From the NCBI RefSeq assembly GCF_002246015.1, contig NZ_NOLJ01000005.1, forward strand, positions 202,621 through 266,620: a stretch of 64,000 nucleotides of DNA, given 5' to 3'. Below the pieces are notes generated by a model that did not search any database, was not told the origin of the DNA, and saw only the letters and a list, made by a program, of their open reading frames with translations. The stretch is from Nostoc sp. 'Peltigera membranacea cyanobiont' 210A. Lineage in GTDB: Bacteria; Cyanobacteriota; Cyanobacteriia; Cyanobacteriales; Nostocaceae. The translations under genes and the position numbers were made by a program. Positions within the stretch are counted from its first letter, which is position 1; each line of letters opens with the position of its first letter. Positions 17,219 through 26,706 of this stretch are shown here, in pieces.

Positions 17219-18033
17219 AAGCATATTGGTCACTATTTGTTGCTAGATTTACACTGCTGTTGCAATACCGTGCTGCTGCTTTGGCTGGCGTTGGAACTCA
17301 GCTTTTCTGGGGGTTAGTGAAAGTAATGGTTTTACAGGCATTCTTTACTCATACAACCTCTGCTCAACCGATCACTTTTCCAGAAACTGTAGGATATATA
17401 TGGCTGGGACAGGCGTTTCTAATGGCGATTGTCCCTTGGGGAGGTGATAGAGATATTCAAGAACTCATCCGAACTGGTGCTGTCGGATACGATCTTCTCC
17501 GACCCACAGACCTTTATAATTTTTGGTTTACTCGCGCTTTGGCACTTCGTACAACGCCCTTGATACTTCGTAGCATTCCGCTTCTGAGTGTCACAATTTT
17601 TCTTTTTCCCCTTTTAGGACTTGATGAATGGTCGCTTTCTTTTCCACCCTCGTTTGCTTCTTTTGTTGCCTTTTTTATCTCTTTTATTGGCGCAATTTTA
17701 CTTTCGTCTGCATTAACTATGCTTCTGACTGTATCAATGATGTGGACAATTTCGGGCGAGGGGATTAATAGTATTCTACCTACTCTTGTTAGTATATTCT
17801 CTGGCATGATTGTTCCGTTGCCACTTTTCCCTGAGTGGAGCAAGCCTTTTTTGAATGTACTTCCTTTCTCAGGACTAATCGACAAACCTTTTCGTCTTTT
17901 CACTGGTAATCTTCAACCAAACGCTCTGTTTAATATATTGCTGCATCAAACTTTCTGGATAGTTGTCATTATTATCCTTGGGCGTATTCTTGTGAGATAT
18001 GGCATAAAAAAGCTTGTAATTCAAGGAGGATAG
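17215..18033 (+). CDS. ABC-2 family permease (first subunit)
   Basis: 272 residues with about six hydrophobic segments, an MKAYWSLFVARFTLLLQYRA start and a mid-protein GDRDIQELIRTGAVGYDLLR motif typical of COG4587-like ABC-2 permeases. The start overlaps the end of the ATPase gene, so translation is coupled. The protein ends IKKLVIQGG. Its partner permease lies 119 bp further on, beyond a TAATTCG-type repeat. Confidence 0.88.
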   Translation: MKAYWSLFVARFTLLLQYRAAALAGVGTQLFWGLVKVMVLQAFFTHTTSAQPITFPETVGYIWLGQAFLMAIVPWGGDRDIQELIRTGAVGYDLLRPTDLYNFWFTRALALRTTPLILRSIPLLSVTIFLFPLLGLDEWSLSFPPSFASFVAFFISFIGAILLSSALTMLLTVSMMWTISGEGINSILPTLVSIFSGMIVPLPLFPEWSKPFLNVLPFSGLIDKPFRLFTGNLQPNALFNILLHQTFWIVVIIILGRILVRYGIKKLVIQGG

Positions 18034-18037
18034 GTAA

Positions 18038-18098
18038 ATAATTCGTAATGACGCTCGCGGACTCGCTACCGCTACGCTAACGTAATTCGTAATTTTTT
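18038..18098. repeat. repeat insertion between the two permease genes
   Basis: AATAATTCGTAATGACGCTC to CGTAATTCGTAATTTTTTT, with GCTACCGCTACGCTAACG between. It combines the TAATTCG heptamer and a small inverted module. It could partly terminate the ABC operon. Confidence 0.7.
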
Positions 18099-18151
18099 TA
18101 GCAGGAAGATAGGTTAGGTAATTTATTTTATATAAAAATTACAAAGCGATT

Positions 18152-18952
18152 ATGAATGATTTTTTGCTTTACCTTCGATATATTTCTGTATCTTTCAAGT
18201 CGCAAATGCAGTACAAAGTTTCTTTCTGGCTGCAAGCCATAGGGCAGTTTTTAGTAACTGCTGTTGAATTTTTTGGAGTCTGGGCACTTTTTAGTCGTTT
18301 TAATAGTATTGGTGCGTGGACTTTAAATGAAGTTGCTCTATTTTATGGAATAATTAATATTTCTTTCGCCTGTGCTGATGCGCTTGGAAAAGGCTTTGAC
18401 TCATTTACAATAATAATTAAAAGTGGAGACTTCGACCGTTTACTTGTTCGTCCACGCACCACAGCACTTCAACTTTTAGGTAAAGAATTTACTTTGAAAC
18501 GAATCGGAAGATTTTTTCAAGGAACTGTTGTTATGTGGTGGTCACTTTCATCTCTCCACATCCCTTTAACTTTTAAAACTTTATGGCTTTTGGGTACTTC
18601 ATTTTTTGGTGGGGTTGCGCTCTTTGTTGGCATTGTCATTATGCAAGCAACCATCACCTTCTGGACTATTGAATCTCTCGAAATTATGAATATCCTCACT
18701 TATGGAGGAGTCGAAACGGCTCAGTACCCTCTTGCAATTTATAGCAAGTGGTTTCAGCGATTCTTTACTTTCTTGATACCACTTGCTTGCGTCAGCTATT
18801 TTCCTTTGCTTGCAGTACTTGAAAAAGAAGATGCTTTTTTTGTGCCCTTGTGGTTTTGTTATGTCTCGCCAATCGCAGGGATTATCTTTCTGATGATTGC
18901 GCTTCAGCTTTGGAAAATAGGAGAGCGATACTATTGTTCTACTGGCAGCTAG
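18152..18952 (+). CDS. ABC-2 family permease (second subunit)
   Basis: 266 residues, about six membrane segments. KSQMQYKVSFWLQAIGQFLV and the mid-loop SGDFDRLLVRPRTTALQLLG are typical of COG3694-like permeases, which pair with the COG4587 type. The motif FDRLLVRP mirrors GYDLLRP of the first permease, as expected for a heterodimeric exporter. It is the last gene of the three-gene transporter cluster. Confidence 0.88.
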   Translation: MNDFLLYLRYISVSFKSQMQYKVSFWLQAIGQFLVTAVEFFGVWALFSRFNSIGAWTLNEVALFYGIINISFACADALGKGFDSFTIIIKSGDFDRLLVRPRTTALQLLGKEFTLKRIGRFFQGTVVMWWSLSSLHIPLTFKTLWLLGTSFFGGVALFVGIVIMQATITFWTIESLEIMNILTYGGVETAQYPLAIYSKWFQRFFTFLIPLACVSYFPLLAVLEKEDAFFVPLWFCYVSPIAGIIFLMIALQLWKIGERYYCSTGS

Positions 18953-19060
18953 TACAACAAAATTTTAACTGTGTACTCAGGTGTATTTTAAATGAGCAGA
19001 TCGCACTTTTCTAAAGATTCTGATTTAATACCTTGTAGTATTGCCTGATTTCACTAAACA

Positions 19061-21619
19061 ATGCCACAAGAAGCTCAAATGAAAAACTCCAGGAAAGGTT
19101 GGTTACGTAAAAGACTCAAAATTACTCTGATTTTCCTGTTAGTGCTAGGGCTATTGTTAGTGGGATTTTCCACCTACACTGTGCGCCAATCCTTTCCGCA
19201 AGAGAGTGGCACAATTCAACTACCTGAACTGAAAGCCGAAGTAATTGTCCAGCGTGATAAATGGGGAGTTCCCCATATTTATGCTGCCAACTCCCACGAT
19301 TTATTTATGGCGCAAGGTTATATCCACGCCCAAGACCGCTTTTGGCAAATGGACTTTTGGCGACACATTGGTTCTGGGCGACTCTCAGAAATGTTTGGTT
19401 CTTCTCAAGTTGACACTGATAAATATCTGCGGACAATGGGTTGGGCAAGGGTGGCACAGCAAGAAATTCAGGAAATTAATGCAGAGATGAAGGCATATTT
19501 GGAAGCTTACGCTGATGGTGTCAATGCTTATTTGGCAGAGCATCAAGGTAGCGCCCTGAGTTTAGAATATGCTGTGCTAAAATTCCTCAATCCTGGGTAT
19601 AAGCCAGAACCTTGGCAAATCTTGCATTCTCTGACTTGGGGTAAGGTAATGGCTTACGACTTGGGCAGAAATTTCGAGAGCGAAATTGAACGCGCTATTT
19701 TGCTCAAAACCCTTACTCATACTCAAGTAGAGGAGCTTTTTCCACCATACCCTCAAGACTTGCCAGTTATTTTACCTGAGTTGCAGCAAGGAGAGGGAGC
19801 AGGGAAAGGGAGGAACAAGAATGTTGAAGTACTTCTCAATTCTCCAGATATATTACCTGCTTTAGAGTCAATTACTAAGCCGATGATAGCTTTAGAAAAA
19901 CTCATTGGGCCTACGGGAATAGGTATTGGCTCAAATAACTGGGTGATATCTGGTCAGCGAACCACGACAGGTAAACCTATCTTGGCGAATGACCCCCACT
20001 TAGGTGTGCAAATTCCCTCTATATGGTACGAGGTTGGTTTGCACTGCACACCGAAGAGTGCAGAATGTCCCTACAATGTTTCTGGCTTTTCCTTTGCGGG
20101 AATGATTGGGGTAATTATCGGTCATAGCGATCGCATTGCCTGGGGTGTTACCAATGTACAATCTGATGTGATGGATTTATACATCGAGAAAATCAACCCA
20201 AAAAACCCTAATCAGTATGAAGTAAATGGCAAATGGGTTGATATGCAGCTCGTGCCAGAGACGATTCAAGTAGCGGGAAGTCAGACGATTGTGCAAACGG
20301 TACGCTATACCCGACATGGGCCGATTCTCTCTGATGTTTCGCCCAATCTAAAGGATTTCAAGCCAAGTAAGTCACTAGAATTACCGCAAAATTACGCCGT
20401 AGCCCTACGCTGGACAGCCCTAGCACCTTCTAAATTAGGGTATGCCATTCCCCAAATCAATCGCGCCCAAAACTGGCAGGAATTCCGCAGTGCTGCCAGC
20501 AATTATGATGTCCCCGCTCAAAACTTGGTCTACGCTGACATTGATGGCAATATTGGCTACCAAATGCCTGGTAAATTCCCCATCCGCGCTCAGGGAGATG
20601 GGCGTTATCCCATTCCTGGTTGGACGGATGAATATGAGTGGCAAGGCTATATTGACTTTGAGAAATTGCCCAAAAATTTTAATCCATCCCAAGGTTATAT
20701 TGCTACTGCCAATAATTTAGTTATGCGTGAATATCCTTACCTAATTACCGCAGACTGGGTTTATGGCTACCGAGCAAAGCGGATTGTTGAAATGATTTTA
20801 CAACAAACGCAGCCAATTTCCCTGAAAGATGTACAGCAAATACAGGGTGATAATCGCAATTTAAATGCACAAACATTAGTGCCACTGCTACAATCTATCG
20901 CTGTTGATACTCCCCGCTTACAAGCAGCCCAAAAACTACTGCAAGGTTGGAATTTGCAGTTGGAAATGACATCGCCTGCCGCTGCTCTGTTTGAAGTATT
21001 CTGGAAACACTTGCTAGCAGATACGTTTCACGATCAGTTGCCTGAAAAGTACTTTCCTGATGGAGGCGATCGCTGGTATGCTGTGATCGCAAATCTGGTC
21101 AAACAGCCCAATAGTGCTTGGTGGGACAACCGCAACACCCCGAAAATTGAGAACCGCGACCAAATCCTGCGGCAGTCTTTTATAAAAGCCGTGGATGAAT
21201 TAGAAGGAATTCAAAGCAAAAACCCGAACAACTGGAATTGGGGCAAGCTGCATACCATTACTTTTCGGAATGCCACCTTGGGTAAATCTGGGGTTGCACC
21301 GATTGAAGCTTTATTTAATCGTGGTGCATTTGCTACATCTGGTAACGGCGAAACAGTAAATGCTAACCGCTGGAGAGCAAATAAATCCTTTGAAGTGACT
21401 GATATTCCTTCTCTGCGGATGATTGTAGATTTGGGAAATTTGGATAACTCAGTAGCAATTCACACCCCTGGACAATCAGGACATGCTTTCCATAGCCACT
21501 ACAACGATATGGTTGAACCTTGGCGCAAAACTGAATACCACCAGATGTTATGGGAATTAAAGAATGTTACAGAAAATACGACTGCCACACTGAGATTAAT
21601 TCCAAAATTGGTAGAGTAA
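19061..21619 (+). CDS. penicillin acylase family N-terminal nucleophile hydrolase
   Basis: 852 residues. There is a membrane anchor or signal at 20-38 (ITLIFLLVLGLLLVGFSTY), then the alpha-chain region with DKWGVPHIYAANSHDLFMAQ. Ser291 in GIGSNNWVISG is the predicted autocatalytic nucleophile that starts the beta chain (cleavage after Gly290). Later comes NGETVNANRWRANKSFEV, then HTPGQSGHAFHSHYNDM of the substrate pocket. Members hydrolyse amides, including penicillins and acyl-homoserine lactones (AHL acylase of Anabaena); the substrate here is unknown. A short Gly/Lys-rich insertion sits at about 243-254. A second Met at codon 7 could be the real start. Confidence 0.92.
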   Translation: MPQEAQMKNSRKGWLRKRLKITLIFLLVLGLLLVGFSTYTVRQSFPQESGTIQLPELKAEVIVQRDKWGVPHIYAANSHDLFMAQGYIHAQDRFWQMDFWRHIGSGRLSEMFGSSQVDTDKYLRTMGWARVAQQEIQEINAEMKAYLEAYADGVNAYLAEHQGSALSLEYAVLKFLNPGYKPEPWQILHSLTWGKVMAYDLGRNFESEIERAILLKTLTHTQVEELFPPYPQDLPVILPELQQGEGAGKGRNKNVEVLLNSPDILPALESITKPMIALEKLIGPTGIGIGSNNWVISGQRTTTGKPILANDPHLGVQIPSIWYEVGLHCTPKSAECPYNVSGFSFAGMIGVIIGHSDRIAWGVTNVQSDVMDLYIEKINPKNPNQYEVNGKWVDMQLVPETIQVAGSQTIVQTVRYTRHGPILSDVSPNLKDFKPSKSLELPQNYAVALRWTALAPSKLGYAIPQINRAQNWQEFRSAASNYDVPAQNLVYADIDGNIGYQMPGKFPIRAQGDGRYPIPGWTDEYEWQGYIDFEKLPKNFNPSQGYIATANNLVMREYPYLITADWVYGYRAKRIVEMILQQTQPISLKDVQQIQGDNRNLNAQTLVPLLQSIAVDTPRLQAAQKLLQGWNLQLEMTSPAAALFEVFWKHLLADTFHDQLPEKYFPDGGDRWYAVIANLVKQPNSAWWDNRNTPKIENRDQILRQSFIKAVDELEGIQSKNPNNWNWGKLHTITFRNATLGKSGVAPIEALFNRGAFATSGNGETVNANRWRANKSFEVTDIPSLRMIVDLGNLDNSVAIHTPGQSGHAFHSHYNDMVEPWRKTEYHQMLWELKNVTENTTATLRLIPKLVE

Positions 21620-21803
21620 AGGACGACACGACTATCTAATTTAAAATTGGGTTATTTGCGTGTAATTACATACACGTTATCGAAAAAATGAAGTATAAAG
21701 TAACAGGGCAGAAAGAAAGTTAAAAACAGAAATAAAGATTCTTTTTAGAAAAAGTATTTTCTCTAACCATCCATTTCTACTGTCCAACTTTCACGAAACA
21801 TAG

Positions 21804-22265
21804 TTGGAGATCATAGAACCTATGCAATGCGTATTCAAGCAAAGTTTTATACTTTCAGTTACTACTGCGATCGCTTTATTATTTGCAGGTTGTGGCGAAA
21901 GTAAAGTTGCTCAATGTAACAAAGTCATAAAGGTTGCCAATCAGGCATCTACTCTAGGTCAGGAATTCAGTAAAAATTCTAATCCAGCAAAAGGTTCTAA
22001 AGCTTTAACTGAACTTGCTGGTAAAATAGACTCACTTGCTAAAGACATGAAAGCACTAGAAGTTAAGGATGAGAAACTGCAAGGTTTTCAAGGACGTTTT
22101 CTCACACTCTATCAGAACATTAGCAAGGAATTGAATAATGCAGCAACAGCCATAGATAAAAAGAATCTACCAGCAGCAAAGGGCTTTTTGGTATCTCTGC
22201 AAAAGAGTAGTAGCGAAGAAAGTTCAATAGTCAATGAAATTAATAGTTACTGTTCTGGCAAATAA
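21804..22265 (+). CDS. small lipoprotein of unknown function
   Basis: 153 residues with a lipoprotein signal: hydrophobic FILSVTTAIALLFAGC, with the lipobox Cys at about residue 30. The mature part is Lys-rich, helical (KALTELAGKIDSLAKDMKAL ... ISKELNNAATAIDKKNLPAA) and ends NSYCSGK. It is probably anchored in the membrane. The first Met (codon 1) is followed by another at codon 7 (MQCVFKQ), which fits a signal peptide better. No family is recognised. Confidence 0.75.
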   Translation: MEIIEPMQCVFKQSFILSVTTAIALLFAGCGESKVAQCNKVIKVANQASTLGQEFSKNSNPAKGSKALTELAGKIDSLAKDMKALEVKDEKLQGFQGRFLTLYQNISKELNNAATAIDKKNLPAAKGFLVSLQKSSSEESSIVNEINSYCSGK

Positions 22266-22307
22266 TCTATTCTCCTCTGCCTGGAATCTCGATCGCAAAA
22301 ATAGCAG

Positions 22308-23012
22308 TTAAATAGTTGGTCGATAACCACCAAAAACAGCAAAGCTAAAATTTTTGTACCAGCAATCCACATTTTGGAAGCCAGCTGCTTCTAGCCACCT
22401 AAGTTGAATATCAAGGGTTGCCATGCGATCGTATTCCATGCGTTTTTGTGCAGCTTTGAGATCCTGTTCTGAGATATTCTTGGCGCGGACAGAATCTAAC
22501 CAGTGTTGACGGTAAAGTTGTTCTAAATTAGCCGTTTTGCCGAGAACTTGATCGGCGTTGATAAATATCCCTCCAGGATTGAGAACATCATAAATCCGTT
22601 GATAAAGAAGTTCTTTCTCAACATCTGACAGATGATGAATTGATAAAGCAGAGATTATCAGATTATATGAATCACCTAAATCAGTCTCAATGTAGTCACC
22701 AATTAAGATTTTGGGAGATTTACCCATTTTGCTAAATCTCACCTTAGCTTTTTCTAACATCTCAGGGGCTAAGTCTAGCAAAGTGAACTCTGCATTAGGG
22801 AATATGGACTGAACCATGCCTGAGTAAAGTCCAGTACCAGCCCCCAAATCTAGAACCTTCAGCGGTGCAGTGCGTAGGCATAGCCCGTCGTAGACATCGC
22901 CTGGGATGATTTCAACGGCTGTTTTGTAAAAGTCATCAAAACAGGGAATTAAAACTCGACGTAAGTTATCGTAATCTCCTGCGGCAGAATTAAAAGCTTC
23001 TTGAATATTCAT
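22308..23012 (-). CDS. class I SAM-dependent methyltransferase
   Basis: 234 residues. KVLDLGAGTGLYSGMV is motif I for SAM binding, then FTLLDLAPEMLEKAK (acidic loop) and NLIISALSIHHLSDVEKE, the motif II/post-II region of small-molecule methyltransferases. The substrate is unknown. Residues about 38-48 (GDVYDGLCLRT) are encoded by a dispersed repeat (22871-22902), an in-frame insertion between helix and motif I. An IS630 copy lies upstream (106 bp to its inverted repeat). Confidence 0.85.
   Translation of the reverse strand: MNIQEAFNSAAGDYDNLRRVLIPCFDDFYKTAVEIIPGDVYDGLCLRTAPLKVLDLGAGTGLYSGMVQSIFPNAEFTLLDLAPEMLEKAKVRFSKMGKSPKILIGDYIETDLGDSYNLIISALSIHHLSDVEKELLYQRIYDVLNPGGIFINADQVLGKTANLEQLYRQHWLDSVRAKNISEQDLKAAQKRMEYDRMATLDIQLRWLEAAGFQNVDCWYKNFSFAVFGGYRPTI
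22871..22902. repeat. dispersed repeat within the methyltransferase gene
   Basis: TGCGTAGGCATAGCCCGTCG followed by TAGACATCGC, an imperfect palindrome. Very similar copies are at 30321-30353 (cytochrome gene), 41105-41134 (intergenic) and a divergent one at 57821-57848. Confidence 0.85.
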
Positions 23013-23150
23013 TTTTTATTTTTAATAAAGGTAGAACTTTCTGTTTTAACAACTCAATTAAAGCTGGTTCCATATATTCATATTGACTGCTATTCATATT
23101 ATATCAGCTACTTTATAGGCTAGTACAGCGCGGCGGAAATAAGCAGACCA

Positions 23151-23858
23151 TTAAATAGCCAAAACTTTGCCCTTATATGTCCACTTAAAAGGTTTAGCCA
23201 TTGTTTGGTTAAAGTAGTCGATAAACTTGAGGATTCGATTTTTCAAATCATCCTGACTGACGAAACTGGCTCTTCTGAGTAACTTGCGAACCAAAATACT
23301 GAACCAAATCTCAATTTGATTGAGCCATGAAGAATGTTTAGGAGTGTAATGCAACACAATTCGGTGTGCTGGGTCACGCAAAAAAGTCATGCGGGATTTC
23401 ATTGATTTGAGGATGCCACTTTCTCCCTTAATACCCAGATCAATATCCAAACCTTCCATTTGTGCAACTAAACGAACCAGGGATTCAGACTGATGAGTGT
23501 TCAGACAATCCATAATCAGATGCCATTTTTTGGCATCTGGGTCAGTTTCAATTGTTCGGCGAACATGAAGGGTAAAATCAACTTCTGTTCTTGTATCTGA
23601 ACAAGTCGGCTGGACAATTTGACCAGTAGCAACATCGAAACTGGCAATTAAGCTTTGTGTACCGTGACGGATGTACTCAAATTCTCTTCTTTCGACTTTG
23701 CCTGGTCGCATTGGCAAATCCTTTTCTAACCGTTCAGTGGCTTGAATACCTGTCATTTCATCAATGGATATTGTGCGCTCCCCCTTTATATGACGCTCAA
23801 TGGCGCTGATATATAAACCAGTTATATCTTCCACTTTGGCATCAAATTCTTCGTCCAC
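23151..23858 (-). CDS. IS630 transposase, C-terminal DDE part
   Basis: 235 residues, starting at a GTG (23858) that overlaps the first frame by 17 bp. The catalytic triad is visible: Asp in SIDEMTG, Asp in LIMDCLNTH and Glu in WLNQIEIWF, with the expected order and spacing of IS630/Tc1-type enzymes. Joining with the first frame requires a +1 (or -2) shift at a run of eight C. The joined sequence would read [10 protein letters not shown], as expected for an intact enzyme. Confidence 0.9.
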   Translation of the reverse strand: MDEEFDAKVEDITGLYISAIERHIKGERTISIDEMTGIQATERLEKDLPMRPGKVERREFEYIRHGTQSLIASFDVATGQIVQPTCSDTRTEVDFTLHVRRTIETDPDAKKWHLIMDCLNTHQSESLVRLVAQMEGLDIDLGIKGESGILKSMKSRMTFLRDPAHRIVLHYTPKHSSWLNQIEIWFSILVRKLLRRASFVSQDDLKNRILKFIDYFNQTMAKPFKWTYKGKVLAI

Positions 23859-24354
23859 AGGGGGGGGTTAACCAGTAGCGACTCTGGTGGGGTTTAAGTT
23901 CTGCTTCTTCAAGCAATCTTCCAATATGGCGAACAGATATGCTTTCAATAATACCTTGTTTCATAATTTCGTTCGCTAGTTCTCTCGCTGTCCAATGACT
24001 TATTGACCGTCCGTAATCTTCAGGTGGAGAACAGGCCAATGCAAATAATTCGATTACTTGTTCCATACTAAATTTTACTGGTGTGCCAACACGCTCTTGA
24101 TCTTGTAATTTTTGAAAAACCGATAATTCTTGACCCTCGGTTTCTAACCATCGGTTTCGCCATAAACGAGCCATCTGCCTATTAATATCTAAATTTCGGG
24201 CTATTTGTCGATGGTTTTGACCCTCAGATGCCATGAGAATTATTTTGGCTCGTATTGCTATCTGTTGCGGCGTGTTGTGCCTGTTTATCAACTTTTGCAG
24301 TTGCTCACGCTCTTCATCACTTAAATTTAATATTTTAGGAGCTAATCTAGCCAC
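23842..24354 (-). CDS. IS630 transposase, N-terminal HTH part
   Basis: 170 residues, [20 protein letters not shown] start, with two helix-turn-helix regions: [20 protein letters not shown] and the later [20 protein letters not shown]. These bind the terminal repeats. The frame ends after [13 protein letters not shown] just beyond the poly-C tract. The stop may reflect programmed slippage or an inactivating 1-base change. Confidence 0.9.
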   Translation of the reverse strand: MARLAPKILNLSDEEREQLQKLINRHNTPQQIAIRAKIILMASEGQNHRQIARNLDINRQMARLWRNRWLETEGQELSVFQKLQDQERVGTPVKFSMEQVIELFALACSPPEDYGRSISHWTARELANEIMKQGIIESISVRHIGRLLEEAELKPHQSRYWLTPPCGRRI

Positions 24355-24503
24355 ACCTTGATTCCTCCATCTGTCCCTACCAAACGGCTTTTATCCTGAT
24401 TATTTATTCTCCCACCAATATGGTCTGTTTATTTCCGCCGCGCTGTACTAGCTTGTCTCTGGTTGCCTAGTTAATGATAGAGAAAAACTTACTATCTCCC
24501 TTT

Positions 24504-26072
24504 TCAGAAGCATTCATTAGTATCAATAATATCAACTTGCTCAAAATGTTTTTCACTCACTTCAATGATTGGCTGGCTGTAAAGCTTCTTTTGGTATAGA
24601 GTGTGCAAAATATCTTCTTTGGGTGTTGAATTAGCAAAACTTTGTAGTTGCTGAAATTTCCTATAACCGTATGCTTTAATTGGTAGCTCATTCTTTTTAT
24701 AAGATGCAATTATTTCGTCTGGTGTAGATAAAATTTCTACTTCATCATTACCATCATCATCATAAAAATATCTTCTAAATATATAGTTATTTTTATCTAA
24801 GTAATGCTTAATTTCTGATAAAAAACATTGAAGATGTAAGCTTTTAAAATTTCTAAAACTATTAATTACATCTTTTAGGGGAAAATTAGGCAAACTGGAT
24901 AATTTACTTACTTGAGAAACTGAATAACAAATCATTAAATCATTTGCAATATTTACCAATATATCATCAATGTTTATTTGGGATTTTAACTGAATTTTTT
25001 TATATTCTTCTTCTACAAAATCATACAAATCATTAGTTGAGCTACCTTTGTATTTACTTCTGTCTATTTTAAAATTTTCAATGATAACATTTAAAAACTT
25101 TGGCCTTATTTTCCTAATTTCTATTTCAGGTAATTCCTGACCAAGTACAGTTTGGTAATATTCTTTATGTATATCATCACCTTCATAGTTCTCATTTAGT
25201 AAGACATAGAACTGAAATGTACTAAAAAGGTCTATATAGCAGTAAAGTAATTTTTTATCATTGGTATATTTCTGTGTAAATAGAATCAGAGTATGGGTAG
25301 GATAATAACTTTCTAGTTCAGGTCGATTTAACTCTAGAAATATATCGAAACACCCTATGGGAAAGAATGGAATTACATTCTTGGAATAAATTATTTTTTC
25401 ATTGTCTTGTGTTATGTCAAGACTCCTGACTAAATCTGTTCTTCTAACTCCGTGATGATACGCAAACCCTGTAGCTATCTTATTCAAACCTAAACATAAT
25501 TTTTCATTGCAATTATCAATACCTTCCGTAAAATACAAAAAAAGCGACCCATTTTCTGATGATATATCTGTTATGTACTTTATTTCGTATAATTGGATAT
25601 CATTTATTTGATTTTTAACTTCACTAACAACTTTATTTTTATAATTTTTTGCTATAGATTCATTAGCATAAATCTTGATTATTTTATTTTCATAGTCAAC
25701 TTTGTAGTATGGCTTGACTGGACTTGCTTTCAAGTCTTTTATAATAATATTAATTTTTTCTTGTGTTTCTTTATTAAGAAAATGACCTTTTAATTCTGGG
25801 CTGTTATTTTTTCTCTCTTTCTGAACATTCTTTTTTTGTAATATTTCTGTAATTGATGCGAATATATTTACAAAATTTATATCGATTGTATCATTTAATT
25901 TATTACCACAAGCTTTACAAAGTATATTATTGGGTTTTAGCCTACCTATTAAGGCATTTTGAATAATATGTTCCTTATGTTTTAAAGCAGGTTCTTCACT
26001 AAATTTATCTTTATCTTTAAGATAAACTTTTTCATCAAACATTTCCCTGCCACACAAATAGCATAAATTCAT
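24504..26072 (-). CDS. large AT-rich protein with N-terminal HNH-type zinc motif
   Basis: 522 residues. The N-terminus has CYLCGREMF (Cys4, Cys7), ALKHKEHIIQNALIG (H32-x-x-H35) and NNILCKACGNKLND (Cys52, Cys55), the pattern of HNH_5-like endonucleases. The remaining 450 residues are hydrophilic, rich in Lys, Asn and Ile, and match nothing I recognise. The DNA is strikingly AT-rich compared with neighbours, with rare HIP1 sites, which suggests recent transfer. It lies directly beside an IS630 copy. A phage-defence or mobile-element nuclease is plausible, but this is inference. Confidence 0.75.
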   Translation of the reverse strand: MNLCYLCGREMFDEKVYLKDKDKFSEEPALKHKEHIIQNALIGRLKPNNILCKACGNKLNDTIDINFVNIFASITEILQKKNVQKERKNNSPELKGHFLNKETQEKINIIIKDLKASPVKPYYKVDYENKIIKIYANESIAKNYKNKVVSEVKNQINDIQLYEIKYITDISSENGSLFLYFTEGIDNCNEKLCLGLNKIATGFAYHHGVRRTDLVRSLDITQDNEKIIYSKNVIPFFPIGCFDIFLELNRPELESYYPTHTLILFTQKYTNDKKLLYCYIDLFSTFQFYVLLNENYEGDDIHKEYYQTVLGQELPEIEIRKIRPKFLNVIIENFKIDRSKYKGSSTNDLYDFVEEEYKKIQLKSQINIDDILVNIANDLMICYSVSQVSKLSSLPNFPLKDVINSFRNFKSLHLQCFLSEIKHYLDKNNYIFRRYFYDDDGNDEVEILSTPDEIIASYKKNELPIKAYGYRKFQQLQSFANSTPKEDILHTLYQKKLYSQPIIEVSEKHFEQVDIIDTNECF

Positions 26073-26143
26073 ATTCTTCTTATCAAATGAAATTAACTTT
26101 ACTGAAAAAGCGAGTACCTGCTTTCAGCATAAACCTAGACTGT

Positions 26144-26602
26144 TTACAATACACTCAGATAAATTTGCTCAGAATTCATCGGCAAAATCCGCAACTTCCG
26201 ATTTTTAAAGTCTGGTTCTAACCCTAAAACTTCCATTGTTGTTACACCTAAAAGGGCATAAGGTACTTCTGTGAGTTCCAGACAATCAAAGGTTCCTTGA
26301 CGCTCTGCAATACTAAGTTCAACATCTCGGAAAATTCGCCCCTGCTTAACTCCAGCAGCAGTTTCTACCTGGGCTTCTCCACCTTGGACTAAACCTAGTT
26401 GACTAATAATGCTAGCAGGTAAACACAGCAAAGTTGCGCCCGTATCAACTAAAACATCATCCAGAGTATAAGAGCGAACTTCCTCCGAAGAAATAAAGCG
26501 TCGTTGAGCCAAAACTCGATCAATTCGATTCGTGACAGTGAGGGTAACTATTACTTGCCCCATTTGCTTACCTTGAAGATTTGGCAGTATCAGCTTACCC
26601 AT
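26144..26602 (-). CDS. retropepsin-like aspartic protease
   Basis: About 152 residues from the ATG at 26602, which has AGGAG 9 nt upstream; the longer frame from 26677 starts inside a repeat and lacks a site. DVLVDTGATLLCLPASIISQ holds the catalytic D-T-G of a retroviral-type, single-domain aspartyl protease that must dimerise. The second hydrophobic-hydrophobic-Gly (PYALLGVTTMEVLGLEPDF) completes the fold. Such small clan AA proteases are frequent in cyanobacteria, often near toxin-antitoxin genes; the function is unknown. secA follows downstream in the other direction of the map. Confidence 0.85.
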   Translation of the reverse strand: MGKLILPNLQGKQMGQVIVTLTVTNRIDRVLAQRRFISSEEVRSYTLDDVLVDTGATLLCLPASIISQLGLVQGGEAQVETAAGVKQGRIFRDVELSIAERQGTFDCLELTEVPYALLGVTTMEVLGLEPDFKNRKLRILPMNSEQIYLSVL

Positions 26603-26706
26603 TTCAGCAAACTCCTGAAAACAAAATATTTTTGAGAGATGCCTTAAAGCACAAAGACGCAAAAGCACTCTCTGCACCTCTGCGTCTCTGCGTGATATAT
26701 CCCCTA

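Larger units (their letters stand above)
23121..24450 (-). mobile_element. IS630 family insertion sequence
   Basis: Terminal inverted repeats GTACAGCGCGGCGGAAATAA (from 23123) and TTATTTCCGCCGCGCTGTAC (to 24448) pair over about 28 bp with one mismatch. TA on each side (23121-23122, 24449-24450) is the duplicated IS630 target. The transposase is split over two overlapping frames. Confidence 0.95.
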
